Assembly (NCBI GenBank): GCA_016713585.1
Contig: JADJOV010000026.1
Coordinates: 8,017 to 72,016, forward strand
DNA: 64,000 nucleotides
DNA from: Bdellovibrionales bacterium
Lineage (GTDB): Bacteria; Bdellovibrionota; Bdellovibrionia; Bdellovibrionales; Bdellovibrionaceae
Direction of reading: 5' to 3'
Positions 50,550 through 59,482 of the stretch are shown here, piece after piece (the first letter of the stretch is position 1; each line of letters opens with the position of its first letter). The notes under the pieces were generated by a model, which saw only the letters and a program-made list of their open reading frames with translations, searched no databases and was not told the DNA's origin. The translations under genes were made by a program, and so were the position numbers.

Positions 50550-50702
50550 GTGAATCTTTTCTTTTTGGGCTTTCTTATTTTCAGCTCGTGTTTGTCTGCT
50601 GTGTCGGCCGAGGTCGAGTCTACAAAACTGAAAGCAAACATCAATTTTGCGTATCCGATTCTTTGCCTGAACCCAGCGGAATGTCTTTATACTTCTTATC
50701 CT
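50550..50702 (+). pseudogene. Exported protein fragment
   Basis: A signal-peptide-like start (VNLFFLGFLIFSSCLSAVSA) and 30 further residues with two cysteines end abruptly where a BrnT/BrnA relic begins. The last part (CLYTSYPQYV) matches the tail of the 94-bp dispersed repeat. Confidence 0.4.
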
Positions 50703-50850
50703 CAATACGTGCTGACATCGGTGTCTAGGCGAATGGTCACGGTTTGTCGCTTTTCTGGCCCTGATAATCCTGATGGCGCTTTTCTTCAAACAAGACCTTG
50801 TGATATTTGGGATTGAATTCAGCTTTCCTGGGGTTCCAATCAAACTTCAT
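50703..50850 (-). pseudogene. brnT-brnA toxin-antitoxin relic
   Basis: ATG at 50850 begins MKFDWNPRKAEFNPKYHKVL, the BrnT start, then jumps by deletion to the end of BrnT (out of frame) and again to the VTIRLDTDV segment of BrnA. The same sequence is complete at 58009-58525. The operator-like CATAC-N3-GTATG precedes it. Confidence 0.7.
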
Positions 50851-50861
50851 AGCCAATTGTC

Positions 50862-50874
50862 CATACCATGTATG
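50862..50874. promoter_or_regulatory. BrnA-type operator at the relic
   Basis: CATAC-CAT-GTATG lies 12 bases before the relic brnT start, matching the core of the palindrome at 58535-58551 upstream of the full pair. Confidence 0.5.
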
Positions 50875-51009
50875 TCTATGGCGAGACTGGTGTCTATTTA
50901 GCCCTGGCGGGGCCAAAAATTTGCTCACCCTTTTTTCTGCAAGCAGGGCAAGGTTGACAAGGCTCCAGATACCCCGATATTAAAGCCTGAAAACGAAGGA
51001 GTTGGTTAG

Positions 51010-51975
51010 ATGAAATATGATTCGGAAATTCAAAGCTCTATAGACTATCTCCACTCAAACCGTGCGCTCGAAGCTGTCGATTCAGACGCCTATTGGCCCA
51101 AATGGCATTCGCCTTGGTGGCACATGCTCCTGCTTCACGAGATGGGCGAGACAAAGAGAATTCCGAAGGAAATGATTAGACGGTACGTCGCTTCGTTAAA
51201 TCGCCTACCTCTCAAGATTTTCCCCATTCAACCAGAAGATATGCCTGAGGGAGTTGATCCATACAGGGAAAGCCCTTGCCATTGCCAGCTTGGCAACGTG
51301 TACCAGGTCCTTTCCGCCTGGGGAGTCGACGTAGACAAAGAAGCACCATGGATACGACCTTGGTTTCTTCGTTATCAAATGGCTGATGGTGGATTGAATT
51401 GCGATAACGATGCGTATTTGGTCAAGGATGAATGTCCGAGCTCGATGGTCGGCACAATTTCTGTCTTTGAGGCCGTCTTGCTCCATACGCCGAGACCCTG
51501 GACACGCGAAGAGAAGCACTTTCTTGATAAGGGTGCTAAATTTCTAATGGATCGAAAACTCATGCTGGGCTCTTCAACAAAACACAATGCGAGTGAACGC
51601 AAAAGCGCCGAACAATGGACAAAACTTTGTTTCCCAAGATTTTACCTCTACGACGTTCTCCGTGGGCTCAGTGCTCTGGCGTTGTGGGCCGAGAAAACGA
51701 ATCAATCTATACCTAAAGAATCAATTTCGGACGCGACAAATTTCCTGAGTCAGTATTTTCCAGACGGCAATGTGAAAATCGGCCGCCATTCCTTTGAGGG
51801 AGTTGGCACACTTCTACCTTCACCTACAGGAGAATGGATTCGCAAGCAGCCAGCAACGTTTTTTCCTTTATTAGAAAGAGTCAGCGAAATTGGATCGGTC
51901 TCTCCGTTTCTTTCCAAGCAGTGGTCAGAAACAAAACAAAGAATACTCTCACACTCAGAGATCGGACCTTTATGA
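51010..51975 (+). CDS. Terpenoid-cyclase-fold (alpha/alpha toroid) protein
   Basis: The 321-residue product has AAGGAG upstream and no signal peptide. Around residue 120 FLRYQMADGGLNCDNDAY resembles the QW motif (QxxDGGWxx) of prenyltransferase/squalene-cyclase repeats, and helical segments recur (YLYDVLRGLSALALWA, RKQPATFFPLL). The Asp-rich DxDD catalytic motif of class II cyclases is absent. It may be a non-cyclising relative. The substrate is unknown. It opens the plus-strand cluster. Confidence 0.6.
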   Translation: MKYDSEIQSSIDYLHSNRALEAVDSDAYWPKWHSPWWHMLLLHEMGETKRIPKEMIRRYVASLNRLPLKIFPIQPEDMPEGVDPYRESPCHCQLGNVYQVLSAWGVDVDKEAPWIRPWFLRYQMADGGLNCDNDAYLVKDECPSSMVGTISVFEAVLLHTPRPWTREEKHFLDKGAKFLMDRKLMLGSSTKHNASERKSAEQWTKLCFPRFYLYDVLRGLSALALWAEKTNQSIPKESISDATNFLSQYFPDGNVKIGRHSFEGVGTLLPSPTGEWIRKQPATFFPLLERVSEIGSVSPFLSKQWSETKQRILSHSEIGPL

Positions 51976-52054
51976 TGACCGATCCAGTGAGAAATAAATT
52001 TGAAGTATTTCGAGAATTTGATTGGCGGCGAACAAATGACAAGAAGAGAATCGC

Positions 52055-52282
52055 ATGACTGCCCCAAATGAAAAACTAGAAGAACAAGCCAGGCGTTTGG
52101 ATGAAATCCTTAAAGAACTGGAAATGGCTGTGGCTCACGTCAAAACTGCAGCGGCTCATTTCAGGTCTGGCGAAGTTCCCCGTGGCTGTGCTCACACGGT
52201 TGCGCTTGAAGGTCACATGATCGTAGCAGGTGAATTTCTTAAAGAAATTTCGAAAACTCATCGCCTTGCGGCGAGGCCCTGA
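52055..52282 (+). CDS. Small helical protein, unknown
   Basis: A 75-residue, mostly helical, soluble protein (EQARRLDEILKELEMAVAHV) with a GAAGAG before the ATG and conserved-looking CAHTVALEGHMIVAGEFLKE. No family is recognised. Its stop is followed three bases later by the next start. Confidence 0.5.
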   Translation: MTAPNEKLEEQARRLDEILKELEMAVAHVKTAAAHFRSGEVPRGCAHTVALEGHMIVAGEFLKEISKTHRLAARP

Positions 52283-52285
52283 TTT

Positions 52286-52818
52286 ATGAATTCTCAGAAT
52301 TTCCAAAGTGATTTGAAGTTTTCTCGACTAGAAATTACGGATGTTCCGACGCCTTTACTCTCTGGTCAGACCGCGACGCAGTTAAATTCACTCATTGGGC
52401 GCTCACACCTGATCTTGAATCCTGCCGAGCAAGAATTGAAAAGGTTGTAGAATTTTACGGAAAGAATCCGAATCACTTCGGCCCATTTACGATACGCACA
52501 AGTGACGATATTTGTATCGGAATTATAGGGGCAGATGAGCGGGATACAGCTTCGCAGTCTAATGAAGTCTGGTACTTTCTTAAACGTAGTCATTGGGGGA
52601 AAGGCTACGCGACACAAGCAGCGCGGAAACTCCTTGATCTGATGCGGACATCCAAACGAGCCAAACTTGCGGAAGCAACTGCTGTCGTTGACAATCCAGC
52701 AAGCTGGACGCTTTTGGATCGTCTTGGATTTTTGAAGAAGTTGCGAGATGCAGGCGGATTTCAAAAACACGGACTCACTTGCGACCTCTTCAAGTATAGC
52801 CTTGAATTGGGGGAATAG
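52286..52818 (+). CDS. RimJ/RimL-type GNAT acetyltransferase (frameshifted)
   Basis: From the ATG the frame gives SRLEITDVP and then shifts near 52346 (one G missing in CCGACG) to AFTLWSDRDAVKFTHWALTP, EVWYFLKRSHWGKGYATQAA (acetyl-CoA loop RxxxGxG/A) and DRLGFLKKLRDAGGFQKHGL. It has the full GNAT fold of about 177 residues. The minus-strand frame across it is a shadow. It would acetylate a small amine or a protein N-terminus; substrate unknown. Confidence 0.8.
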
Positions 52819-52890
52819 CGTGAGCGGACTTCCATGGGCAAACCTGGGGACCTCGATAGGCCGTGCCAAACAACTGGAACAGGAGCCCCA

Positions 52891-53244
52891 ATGCTTCGAT
52901 TGAATCACATTTATTTGAGTGTTGAGGATATGGAACGCGCCATCGCGTTTTGGGAGTCGATCTTTCAGGCAAAGATCGCTGCCCGAAATAGGGACCGATG
53001 GGCAAACTTTGAAGAATGTGGTGTCTATTTGGGCCTCTATAGACCAGCCTATGATGGAGGAAAATATTCCGTCGGCGACAATGTGACTATCGTTTTAGAA
53101 ACCGAGGACATAGCGACCGAGCACCAGAGAGTGAAGACTATCACAGAAAAAATTTCAAACCTGTTAAATGCCGGCCCCAACTACAGGTATTTCCATTTCC
53201 GCGATTCGGAAGGCAATCTCATCGAAGTTGCCCAACAAAAATAA
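52891..53244 (+). CDS. VOC-family (glyoxalase-like) protein
   Basis: The start at 52891 follows AGGAGC. The 117-residue VOC fold shows LNHIYLSVEDMERAIAFWES (strand-helix), VTIVLETEDI and YFHFRDSEGNLIEVAQQ (end motif with metal Glu). Members act as glyoxalases, dioxygenases or antibiotic-binding proteins; which one is not clear. Confidence 0.85.
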   Translation: MLRLNHIYLSVEDMERAIAFWESIFQAKIAARNRDRWANFEECGVYLGLYRPAYDGGKYSVGDNVTIVLETEDIATEHQRVKTITEKISNLLNAGPNYRYFHFRDSEGNLIEVAQQK

Positions 53245-53252
53245 GAACGGAT

Positions 53253-53447
53253 CAACAAAGAAAAAGCGCATCACCTGGGCCTAGCTGCTCAAGCGAGTCT
53301 TCAAAATGGACATGGAAACCTGCAATGTTTGCGGCGTAAAAATGGCAGTCACTTCCGCAATCACTGATCCCGAGGTCATCCAAAAAATACTCGAACATCT
53401 GAAACTTCCCACAAGATCACCAAAAAACCACCCAAACCGAGGATTTC
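53253..53447 (+). mobile_element. IS91-type C-terminal fragment
   Basis: Nearly the same as 27610-27800: KKKRITW, stop, then MDMETCNVCGVKMAVTSAIT and DPEVIQKILEHL. A second copy of the same transposase tail, with extra mutations. Confidence 0.8.
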
Positions 53448-53452
53448 CAATT

Positions 53453-53932
53453 TTAAATCTCCTTCAATTTCTGTAGGAAATAAGTAAACTGAAGCCCGTA
53501 CCACTTTGCCAACTGGGAATTGTTTGCCGATCCGCCGTGGCCACCTTCTGTGTTTTCATAATAGAAAAATGGATGGCCATATGCTTCCATTTTCGCAGCC
53601 ATACGACGGGCATGACCTGGGTGCACGCGATCATCGGCAGTTGAAGTCATAAAGAAAACTTCTGGATATTTGCCGTCGAGTTTAAGGACATTATATGGCG
53701 AGTAGCCCGCTAGGATAGGTCGCATTTTTGGGTCATCTGGATCGCCATATTCGCCCACCCAGCTCGCGCCCGCTAGCAGTTTATGATAGCGAAGCATATC
53801 GAGCAGTGGAACTTGGATAGCAATGGCATTGTCCTCAACCGAAGCAAAAAAATGGGCTCTGTTATCTGAAACCCTGCCCAGTGTCGTCGATTGGATCGAT
53901 TTCAAAAAAACTCCAAATTTGGATGTTTTCAA
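53453..53932 (-). pseudogene. Prolyl oligopeptidase (S9) C-terminal fragment
   Basis: Contains VPLLDMLRYHKLLAGASWVG and EYGDPDDP, STADDRVHPGHARRMAAKM (catalytic Asp) and TEGGHGGSAN (catalytic His) of S9A peptidases. The beta-propeller and the Ser nucleophile segment are missing; the first 30 residues are foreign. A relic, opposite to its neighbours. Confidence 0.8.
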
Positions 53933-54012
53933 GAAATGTCCAATTGGACTTTAGTTGACTTTATAGCTTCCCTATTGTAATTCTACCGACAACTTTTAAG
54001 GACACACTGCAA

Positions 54013-54468
54013 ATGAAAATGGGTCTATTGGCGTTTATTATGCTACTTTCTTCTGAAAATTTTGCAGAGGCGACAAGGAATACTTTTATGAAAAGTACTG
54101 GAAAGAACATTGGCTCTTATTTTGAAATTCCGGTTACTAACTTGGAAAGAGCCATGAAGTTTTATTCATCAGTATTTGGGTGTGACTTTTCGAAAGAAAA
54201 TATCCACGGCAACGAAATGGCTTTATTCCCATTCAATGGAAAAAACTCCGGGATAACAGGAGCTTTGGCAAAAGGAAAGACTTATAAGCCTTCTGCTTCG
54301 GGTACTCTGATATATCTCGCCACTGAGGATATAGAAAAGACTCTGGAAAAAGTAAAATCTCAAGGTGGAGAAATCTTGTTTCCCAAAACTGCTGCAGGCG
54401 AATATGGGTTTGTAGCAGAGTTTGAAGATGTTGAAGGTAACCGTATCGCTTTGTTTGATAGCAACTAA
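54013..54468 (+). CDS. VOC-family protein with leader
   Basis: The 151-residue product has a hydrophobic leader (MGLLAFIMLLSSENFAEA) and then a VOC domain: GSYFEIPVTNLERAMKFYSS, VFGCDFSKENI, GTLIYLATEDIEKTLEKVKS and FEDVEGNRIALFDS. It is like PhnB/glyoxalase I relatives. The leader suggests export, or the true start is the internal ATG MKSTGKN. Confidence 0.82.
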   Translation: MKMGLLAFIMLLSSENFAEATRNTFMKSTGKNIGSYFEIPVTNLERAMKFYSSVFGCDFSKENIHGNEMALFPFNGKNSGITGALAKGKTYKPSASGTLIYLATEDIEKTLEKVKSQGGEILFPKTAAGEYGFVAEFEDVEGNRIALFDSN

Positions 54469-54534
54469 AGCAGATTGTCGGATCACTTTTTGTAGAACGA
54501 TCACTTTTGCTATTGTGCCAGACCCTTTACCAGA

Positions 54535-54639
54535 TGCGAAGAATTTGGATTTGAGGAAGTTAGAGTCTTCAAAGAGTACGCAATTAAGAGCGGTAAATAC
54601 ATTAGTTCCATCTGGATGCAGAAGAGGCTAAGTCAATGA
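54535..54639 (+). pseudogene. GNAT C-terminal scrap
   Basis: Reads CEEFGFEEVRVFKEYAIKSG and KYISSIWMQKRLSQ to a stop that overlaps the next start by four bases (ATGA). Only the end of a GNAT remains. Confidence 0.55.
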
Positions 54640-55100
54640 CTAAAACATTTGAGTCACCAATTCAAATTGACGAAATGAAGGACTCTGATCTCTCTGAAGT
54701 GGGTGAACTTGCAGGACAGCTTGGCTATCCTTCAAGTCATGAGGACCTGGTTCGACGATATCATGTACTTCGCACGACCCCAGCACACCAGCTATTTGTA
54801 GCACGGTATAATAGCAAAGTTGTGGGCTGGGTGCATGTTGGACAAGAGATGTCCTCTCTTTTGACTGATGAGCGTGCGGATATTGGCGCACTTGTTGTTG
54901 ATTCGAAGTTTAGAAGCCTGGGAATTGGCTCTCTTCTCATGAAGGCCGCCGAGTTTTGGGCTGAAAATAGAAAGCTCAAGCGGATGCGAGTCAGATCGAA
55001 TACAAAACGAGAAAACGCACATCATTTCTATCAACGTCAGGGTTATGAAAAAATCAAATCCTGGCATCTTTTCACGAAGAATCTCGAGGACTCCAGATGA
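54636..55100 (+). CDS. GNAT acetyltransferase
   Basis: An intact 154-residue GNAT: IQIDEMKDSDLSEVGELAGQ, GWVHVGQE, IGALVVDSKFRSLGIGSLLM (motif A, RxxGIG) and HHFYQRQGYEKIKSWHLF. It is close to aminoglycoside 6'-type and other small GNATs. It overlaps the next frame by four bases. Confidence 0.9.
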   Translation: MTKTFESPIQIDEMKDSDLSEVGELAGQLGYPSSHEDLVRRYHVLRTTPAHQLFVARYNSKVVGWVHVGQEMSSLLTDERADIGALVVDSKFRSLGIGSLLMKAAEFWAENRKLKRMRVRSNTKRENAHHFYQRQGYEKIKSWHLFTKNLEDSR

Positions 55101-55192
55101 GTACCTCAAAATCGGTTCAAGATCGATGTTACTGTGGAACAATTCAATATGAACTATCAATTCAGGTTCCTCACTGGCGAAAGACGATATAC
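55097..55192 (+). pseudogene. Possible GFA-like N-terminal fragment
   Basis: A frame starting in the GNAT stop reads SVQDRCYCGTIQYELSI, resembling the CxCG opening of GFA (formaldehyde-activating) proteins, then loses sense. Weak. Confidence 0.25.
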
Positions 55193-55223
55193 CAGATTAC
55201 CGCGAAAAATCTCAGGAGCAAAT

Positions 55224-56009
55224 ATGATCCAGCAAATTCAGCAGAGGCCATCACCGTACGAAATTGCCAAGGAACTGCTCGAAACGCGATTTAAAGGGGC
55301 TGAGGTTGTCTTTGCGGCTGGAAGTATCAGGCGAAACGAAGCAACGGCTTCGTCTGACATTGATTTAGTCGTCGTTTATCCAAAACTTGAGCAGGCATAC
55401 CGCGAGTCATTTACATTCAAAGGTTGGCCAGTAGAAGCATTTGTTCACGACCCTGAGACACTCAACTATTTTTTCTGGGAGGTAGACGCTAAAGACGGAA
55501 CTCCCTCTCTCCCATTCATGGTCGTAGAAGGCAAAGCCATCCCAGAATCTCACCCATTAGTGAATAGGCTCAAATCGCTCGCAGATCGTGTTCTCGATGC
55601 TGGACCAGCAAAATACTCTGATGAGCAACTGAAGAATTTACGCTACGGCATCAGTGACCTCTTGGATGATTTACGAAGTCCCAGAAACGATTTCGAATTA
55701 AAAACAATTGTTGGAAAACTTCATGAGCAACTTGGGGACTTCTGGTTCAGAGCCCAAGACCGATGGTCTGCATCTGGAAAGCATATTCCTAGACGAATGC
55801 AGAAGCTTGATCCTTCATTTGCAGAGTCATGGGTTAAAGCATTCAATGCGGCTCTGTCGGGCAAAACCATTGAGATAATAGCGCTCGCTGAAAACGTCCT
55901 TTCAAAATACGGTGGTTACATTTTTGACGGTTATAGAAGAGATGCCCCAAAGGAATGGCGTAAAGCTTTGCCTCCCCAAATATCTCACAAATGGCATTTC
56001 CTTGCCTAA
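55224..56009 (+). CDS. Nucleotidyltransferase (polymerase-beta-like)
   Basis: The start at 55224 has CAGGAG upstream. The 261-residue product has the nucleotidyltransferase motif AAGSIRRNEATASSDIDLVV (GSxxR ... DxD) near residues 32-52, with a third Asp or Glu expected in VEAFVHD. A helical C-terminal half (LRYGISDLLDDLRS, KLHEQLGDFWFRAQDRW) is like HEPN/KNTase helices. Families of this layout adenylylate antibiotics or proteins. It fits the resistance-like neighbours. Confidence 0.82.
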   Translation: MIQQIQQRPSPYEIAKELLETRFKGAEVVFAAGSIRRNEATASSDIDLVVVYPKLEQAYRESFTFKGWPVEAFVHDPETLNYFFWEVDAKDGTPSLPFMVVEGKAIPESHPLVNRLKSLADRVLDAGPAKYSDEQLKNLRYGISDLLDDLRSPRNDFELKTIVGKLHEQLGDFWFRAQDRWSASGKHIPRRMQKLDPSFAESWVKAFNAALSGKTIEIIALAENVLSKYGGYIFDGYRRDAPKEWRKALPPQISHKWHFLA

Positions 56010-56538
56010 AATACATAGTGGCTTGCAGACAGAGGAAGCTGCTCTAAACCACAATAAATTGGGAAAAATTGATATTCGCTTGGTAACCGTTGAGGATATT
56101 CAAAATCTAAGATTGTTGTTAAATTCTGCTTACAAACAACTTGCCGATCTGGGGCTGAATTTCAACGCCACATTTCTGGACGATGAATCAACTGCCGACG
56201 GCCTCGTCGATGGCCGCACGTTCGTTTTGTATCGTAAAGATCAGTTGATCGGAACAATAAAAATCAGAAAGCACAACTATGTCGACGATCGACCTTGTCT
56301 TTATGTGAGTCGACTCGCAGTCCTGCCTGACTTACAAAAAAATGGACTTGGACTCTTTTTGATGAATTTGGCAGAAAGGATCGCAAAACGCGAGGATTTC
56401 AAGTGCATGCAATTGGATACCGCTCAACCTGCAGAACATCTTTTAAAAATTTATCAAGACTATGGCTTTAAAATCATTCGACCTATTTATTACGAGGGAA
56501 ATACGTACTGCTCGTGGATTCTTGAGAAATCAATATGA
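56001..56538 (+). CDS. GNAT acetyltransferase
   Basis: DIRLVTVEDIQNLRLLLNSA, LIGTIKIRKHN, VSRLAVLPDLQKNGLGLFLM (motif A, QxNGLG) and YQDYGFKIIRPIYYEGN make a complete GNAT of about 170 residues. The start is uncertain; TTG at 56001 or a TTG near 56061 is possible, as no ATG lies at the right place. The stop overlaps the next start by four bases. Confidence 0.8.
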
Positions 56539-57474
56539 GGTCACCCAACCACCAAGAAATTAAAAACATATGTCAGGAATCCATCCCCCTGCTTATGACG
56601 AAACACCAACTCGGTATACCTACGCGTGTCGTGGTAGATGAAACTGGTTGGGTGAACCCTTGCTTCTTTGTAAATGATAAATTTGTCTTTCGGTTTAATG
56701 CACGGGATCCTGAGTTGCCAAAATATCAGAGAGAAAAATTTGCTTTCGGTCTTCTTAAAACCTCGACTGTTCCAGTTCCTCAAAAAGTTATATTGGATGA
56801 AACCAAGACATTGGCACCATTCGATGTCCTCATCACGGAAGTGCTTCCTGGAGAGAATTTAGAAGCAGCCTGGCCAAAACTAACTACTGCCCAACGGGAA
56901 AAGCTCTCTGAAAATGCGGGAATGCTTTTGAAACAAATGACGGTAATGCAGTTGCCATTCTTCGGAGAACTGGGTTCTACAGGTCCCTTCCGAGGACCGA
57001 AAAATGGGTCACTATCTTCAAGCGAAGCTTTCATTCCATTTAAGCGAAACTCGTAGTCTCGAAATCTTCGATGGCAAGATTATTGAGCAGTTTTGGAATA
57101 CATTTAATAAGTACACTCCTGCACTCTCGGAAATCAGCACCCCTCATCTTGTCCATGTCGATTTCCACTTTGGAAATCTTTTGTTTGTTGGGGATCAGAT
57201 TACAGGCGTTGTCGATTTTGAGTGGGCGCTTGCCGGAGACCCGCTTTATGACCTGTGCCGCTGGCAACAAGACGAAGAAGAATGGATTGGCAGTCGAAAA
57301 GCATTCTTAAAGGGATACAGACAATCCGATTTCTCAGAGGGCGAGATCAAGCGAATCAAGATTTATCAGATGATAAGAAATGTTGAGTTGTGCATCGTCG
57401 CGAAACGCCACTTCACGCCTGACGAAGAAAAATCGTATAGAGAAATAGCAATTGCTCAAATGAAAACACTATAG
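56535..57474 (+). CDS. APH-type kinase (frameshifted)
   Basis: An aminoglycoside phosphotransferase/choline kinase-like protein. The N-lobe has FRFNARDPELPKYQREKFAF and VPVPQKVI; LITEVLPGENLEAAW is the hinge. The C-lobe has HVDFHFGNLLF (catalytic HxDxxxxN) and VVDFEWALAGDP (metal D). The frame breaks near 56990 in CCCTTCC; the duplicated copy at 58.9 kb has CCCTTTCC, showing that one T is missing here. The restored length is about 313 residues. A kinase for an antibiotic or small molecule; substrate unknown. Confidence 0.85.
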
Positions 57475-57499
57475 CCGATTATTTCCATGAAGATCGTTT

Positions 57500-57709
57500 A
57501 TGACAGCAAAAGAACTTATCGAAAAATTAATATCATATCCGGCTGAAGTCCGAGTATTAGTTGATGGCTATGAAGGCGGCTTCAGCGAAATCTCTAGCGT
57601 CAAAATAACCATGGTGAAGCTCAATGCCAATTCGGAAAACTACAACGGACCGCATGACGAGGTTGAAGGCGCAGACACAGAAGTTATTGTGATTCGAAGA
57701 CTACAGTGA
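57500..57709 (+). CDS. Small conserved protein, unknown
   Basis: A 69-residue acidic protein (MTAKELIEKLISYPAEVRVL, VDGYEGGFSEISSV, DTEVIVIRRL). Its opening (ELIEKL...P...VLVDGYEGG) is a pattern seen in small uncharacterised proteins of mobile DNA. A shortened copy with a GTG start and a better AGGAGG lies at 59357-59450. Confidence 0.55.
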   Translation: MTAKELIEKLISYPAEVRVLVDGYEGGFSEISSVKITMVKLNANSENYNGPHDEVEGADTEVIVIRRLQ

Positions 57710-57920
57710 GAATTAAAGAACTGTTTCCACTCGCCAAACTGACATCTTCGAGCTGCACTATAAAGTCAAAGCAGAGCCAAATTAACTTGCGTTGGGACTC
57801 GATGCTCATTTCGTTGTACTTTTTAGTATCGACAATTCGTTTAAGATACAGATCAAAATTATAATTTGGAGTGTGATATGGGTTTCTCTCAATTCTTGAA
57901 ACCCCAAGAATAGCATCCAT
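57684..57920 (-). CDS. Small hypothetical protein
   Basis: A 78-codon frame whose coherent part (ERNPYHTPNYNFDLYLKRIV, SIESQRKLIWLCFDFIVQLE) may extend 5' to about 57970 (GGEISKLSNDELWQR) without a normal start codon. It overlaps the end of the convergent small gene. No family. Confidence 0.35.
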   Translation of the reverse strand: MDAILGVSRIERNPYHTPNYNFDLYLKRIVDTKKYNEMSIESQRKLIWLCFDFIVQLEDVSLASGNSSLILTVVFESQ

Positions 57921-58008
57921 ACGCTGCCATAGTTCATCGTTTGATAGCTTTGATATTTCCCCGCCATTTGACGATGGAATTCATATTTTCACCGAGACTC
58001 CAAGTCTA

Positions 58009-58236
58009 TTAGGACGACTTCTTCCAAACAGTTTTAGGAGCAAGTTTTTCTTCTTTGCAGCTTCGCAAAAAGTCATTCACCAGCGTCTGATAAGGCGTGT
58101 TGTTCTTTTCACCAAGGGCCTTAAAATACTCGATGACATCGGTGTCTAGGCGAATGGTGACGCTCTTTTTTAGTTTGCTTGCGTAAGGGTTGGGCTTCAG
58201 TTTCATTTTCTTTAGATCGTATTCTTTTCTCATCAT
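58009..58236 (-). CDS. brnA: BrnA antitoxin
   Basis: The 75-residue product reads MRKEYDLKKMKLKPNPYASK, LKKSVTIRLDTDVIEYFKAL and IPYQTLV-like TPYQTLVNDFLR, the ribbon-helix-helix pattern of BrnA. It neutralises BrnT and represses the operon. AGAGGTGA precedes a double ATG. It lies ten bases downstream of brnT, in the usual toxin-first order. Confidence 0.88.
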   Translation of the reverse strand: MMRKEYDLKKMKLKPNPYASKLKKSVTIRLDTDVIEYFKALGEKNNTPYQTLVNDFLRSCKEEKLAPKTVWKKSS

Positions 58237-58246
58237 TCACCTCTGT

Positions 58247-58525
58247 TTATAGGTTTTCAAAATCTTTACGCTCACGCTTTGTCGCTTTTCTGGCACTGAT
58301 AATCCTGATGGTGTTTCTCTCTTGTATCGACACATGAATCACAAATAAAAGTCTTCGGTTATGGCTGTGACCGATCAAAATCTGTCGATGCTCATCGTCA
58401 GAATGATCTGGATCAAAAGTTATTTTTGCCAGGTCATCAAAAAAGACGGTCGTGGCCTCTTCAAACGAGACCTTATGCTTTTTGAGATTAAATTCAGCTT
58501 TCTTTGGGTCCCAGTTAAACTTAAT
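58247..58525 (-). CDS. brnT: BrnT toxin, ATT start
   Basis: The frame reads KFNWDPKKAEFNLKKHKVSF, EEATTVFFDDLAKITFDPDH, HRQILIGHSHNRRLLFVIHV and NTIRIISARKATKRERKDFE: a complete BrnT ribonuclease toxin (RelE-like fold, conserved RIISARKATKRER). No ATG, GTG or TTG is available at its start; the codon in the ATG position (shown by the relic at 50850) is ATT. It is either a rare start or a mutation silencing the toxin. Confidence 0.85.
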   Translation of the reverse strand: MKFNWDPKKAEFNLKKHKVSFEEATTVFFDDLAKITFDPDHSDDEHRQILIGHSHNRRLLFVIHVSIQERNTIRIISARKATKRERKDFENL

Positions 58526-58534
58526 ACCCTATTG

Positions 58535-58551
58535 TACATACAGTGTATGTA
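58535..58551. promoter_or_regulatory. Palindromic operator upstream of brnT
   Basis: TACATAC-AGT-GTATGTA is a perfect 7-bp inverted repeat ten bases before brnT. Its core is kept at the decayed copy (50862-50874). It is the likely BrnA binding site. Confidence 0.65.
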
Positions 58552-58768
58552 TTTGTCAAGTTTTGCCAGTGGATTTAAGATTGCCGAGGATTTCCTCAAA
58601 AGACTCAATTTTAATGACTTTTTTGGCTTTCATGGACTGCTCCAAAGATTCCTCACTATGATTCTGGAAAATTCCAACTGCTTAAAACTCGACCTTTAAG
58701 AATTTTTCTCAACGAACCACAGCGTATACCAGGAACTTCCCATGCCTCGCCCAACCAGTCTATTGTAT

Positions 58769-59450
58769 CTAGAAGCGGCCTGGCCATAACTAAATACTGC
58801 CCAACGGGAATAGCTCACTGAAAATGCGGGAATGCTTTTGAAACAAATGACTGTACTGCAGTTGCCATTCTTCAGAGAACTGGGTTCTGCAGGTCCCTTT
58901 CCGAGGACCGAAACATGGGTCAGCTATCTTCAAGCGAAGCTTTCATTCCATTTAAGCGAAACTCTTAGTCTCGAAATCTTCGATGGCAAGATTATTGAGT
59001 AGTTTTGGAATACATTTAATAAGTACACTCCTGCACTCTCAGAAATCAACACTCCTCATCTTGTCCATGTCGATTTTGAGTGGGCTTTTGCGGGAGATCC
59101 GCTCTGTGACCTGTGCCGCTGGCAACAAGACGAAGAAGAATGGATTGGCAGTCGAAGAGCCTTCTTAAAGCGATACCAACAATCCGATTTCTCAGAGGGT
59201 GAGATCAAGCGAATCAAGATTTATCAGATGATAAGAAATGCTGAGTTGTGCATTGTCGCGAAACGCCACTTCACTCCTGACGAAGCAATGTCATTTTGAG
59301 AAACAACAATTGCACAAACGAAGACACTATAGTCTGTTATATCCAGGAGGATCGTTTGTGACCGTAAAAGAACTTATCGACAAATTAAAATCATTTCCTC
59401 CTGGAGTCCGAGTGTTAGTTGATGGCTATGAAGGCGCAGATACAGAATGA
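58769..59450 (+). pseudogene. Duplicated 3' half of APH gene plus small gene
   Basis: Repeats 56860-57709 at high identity, from the EAAWP region of the kinase through the small protein, but with in-frame stops, missing bases and a loss of about 18 codons covering the catalytic HxDxxxxN loop (between HLVHVDF and EWAFAGDP). The copied small gene has lost its middle (VDGYEGADTE). A degenerate tandem duplication. Confidence 0.9.
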
Positions 59451-59482
59451 TTGACCGCAAACAACAAATTTGAGATTTTCCA

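Noticed and set aside
52366..52908. 180-codon minus-strand frame
   Set aside because: It is the shadow of the frameshifted RimJ/RimL GNAT on the plus strand, whose motifs are clear.
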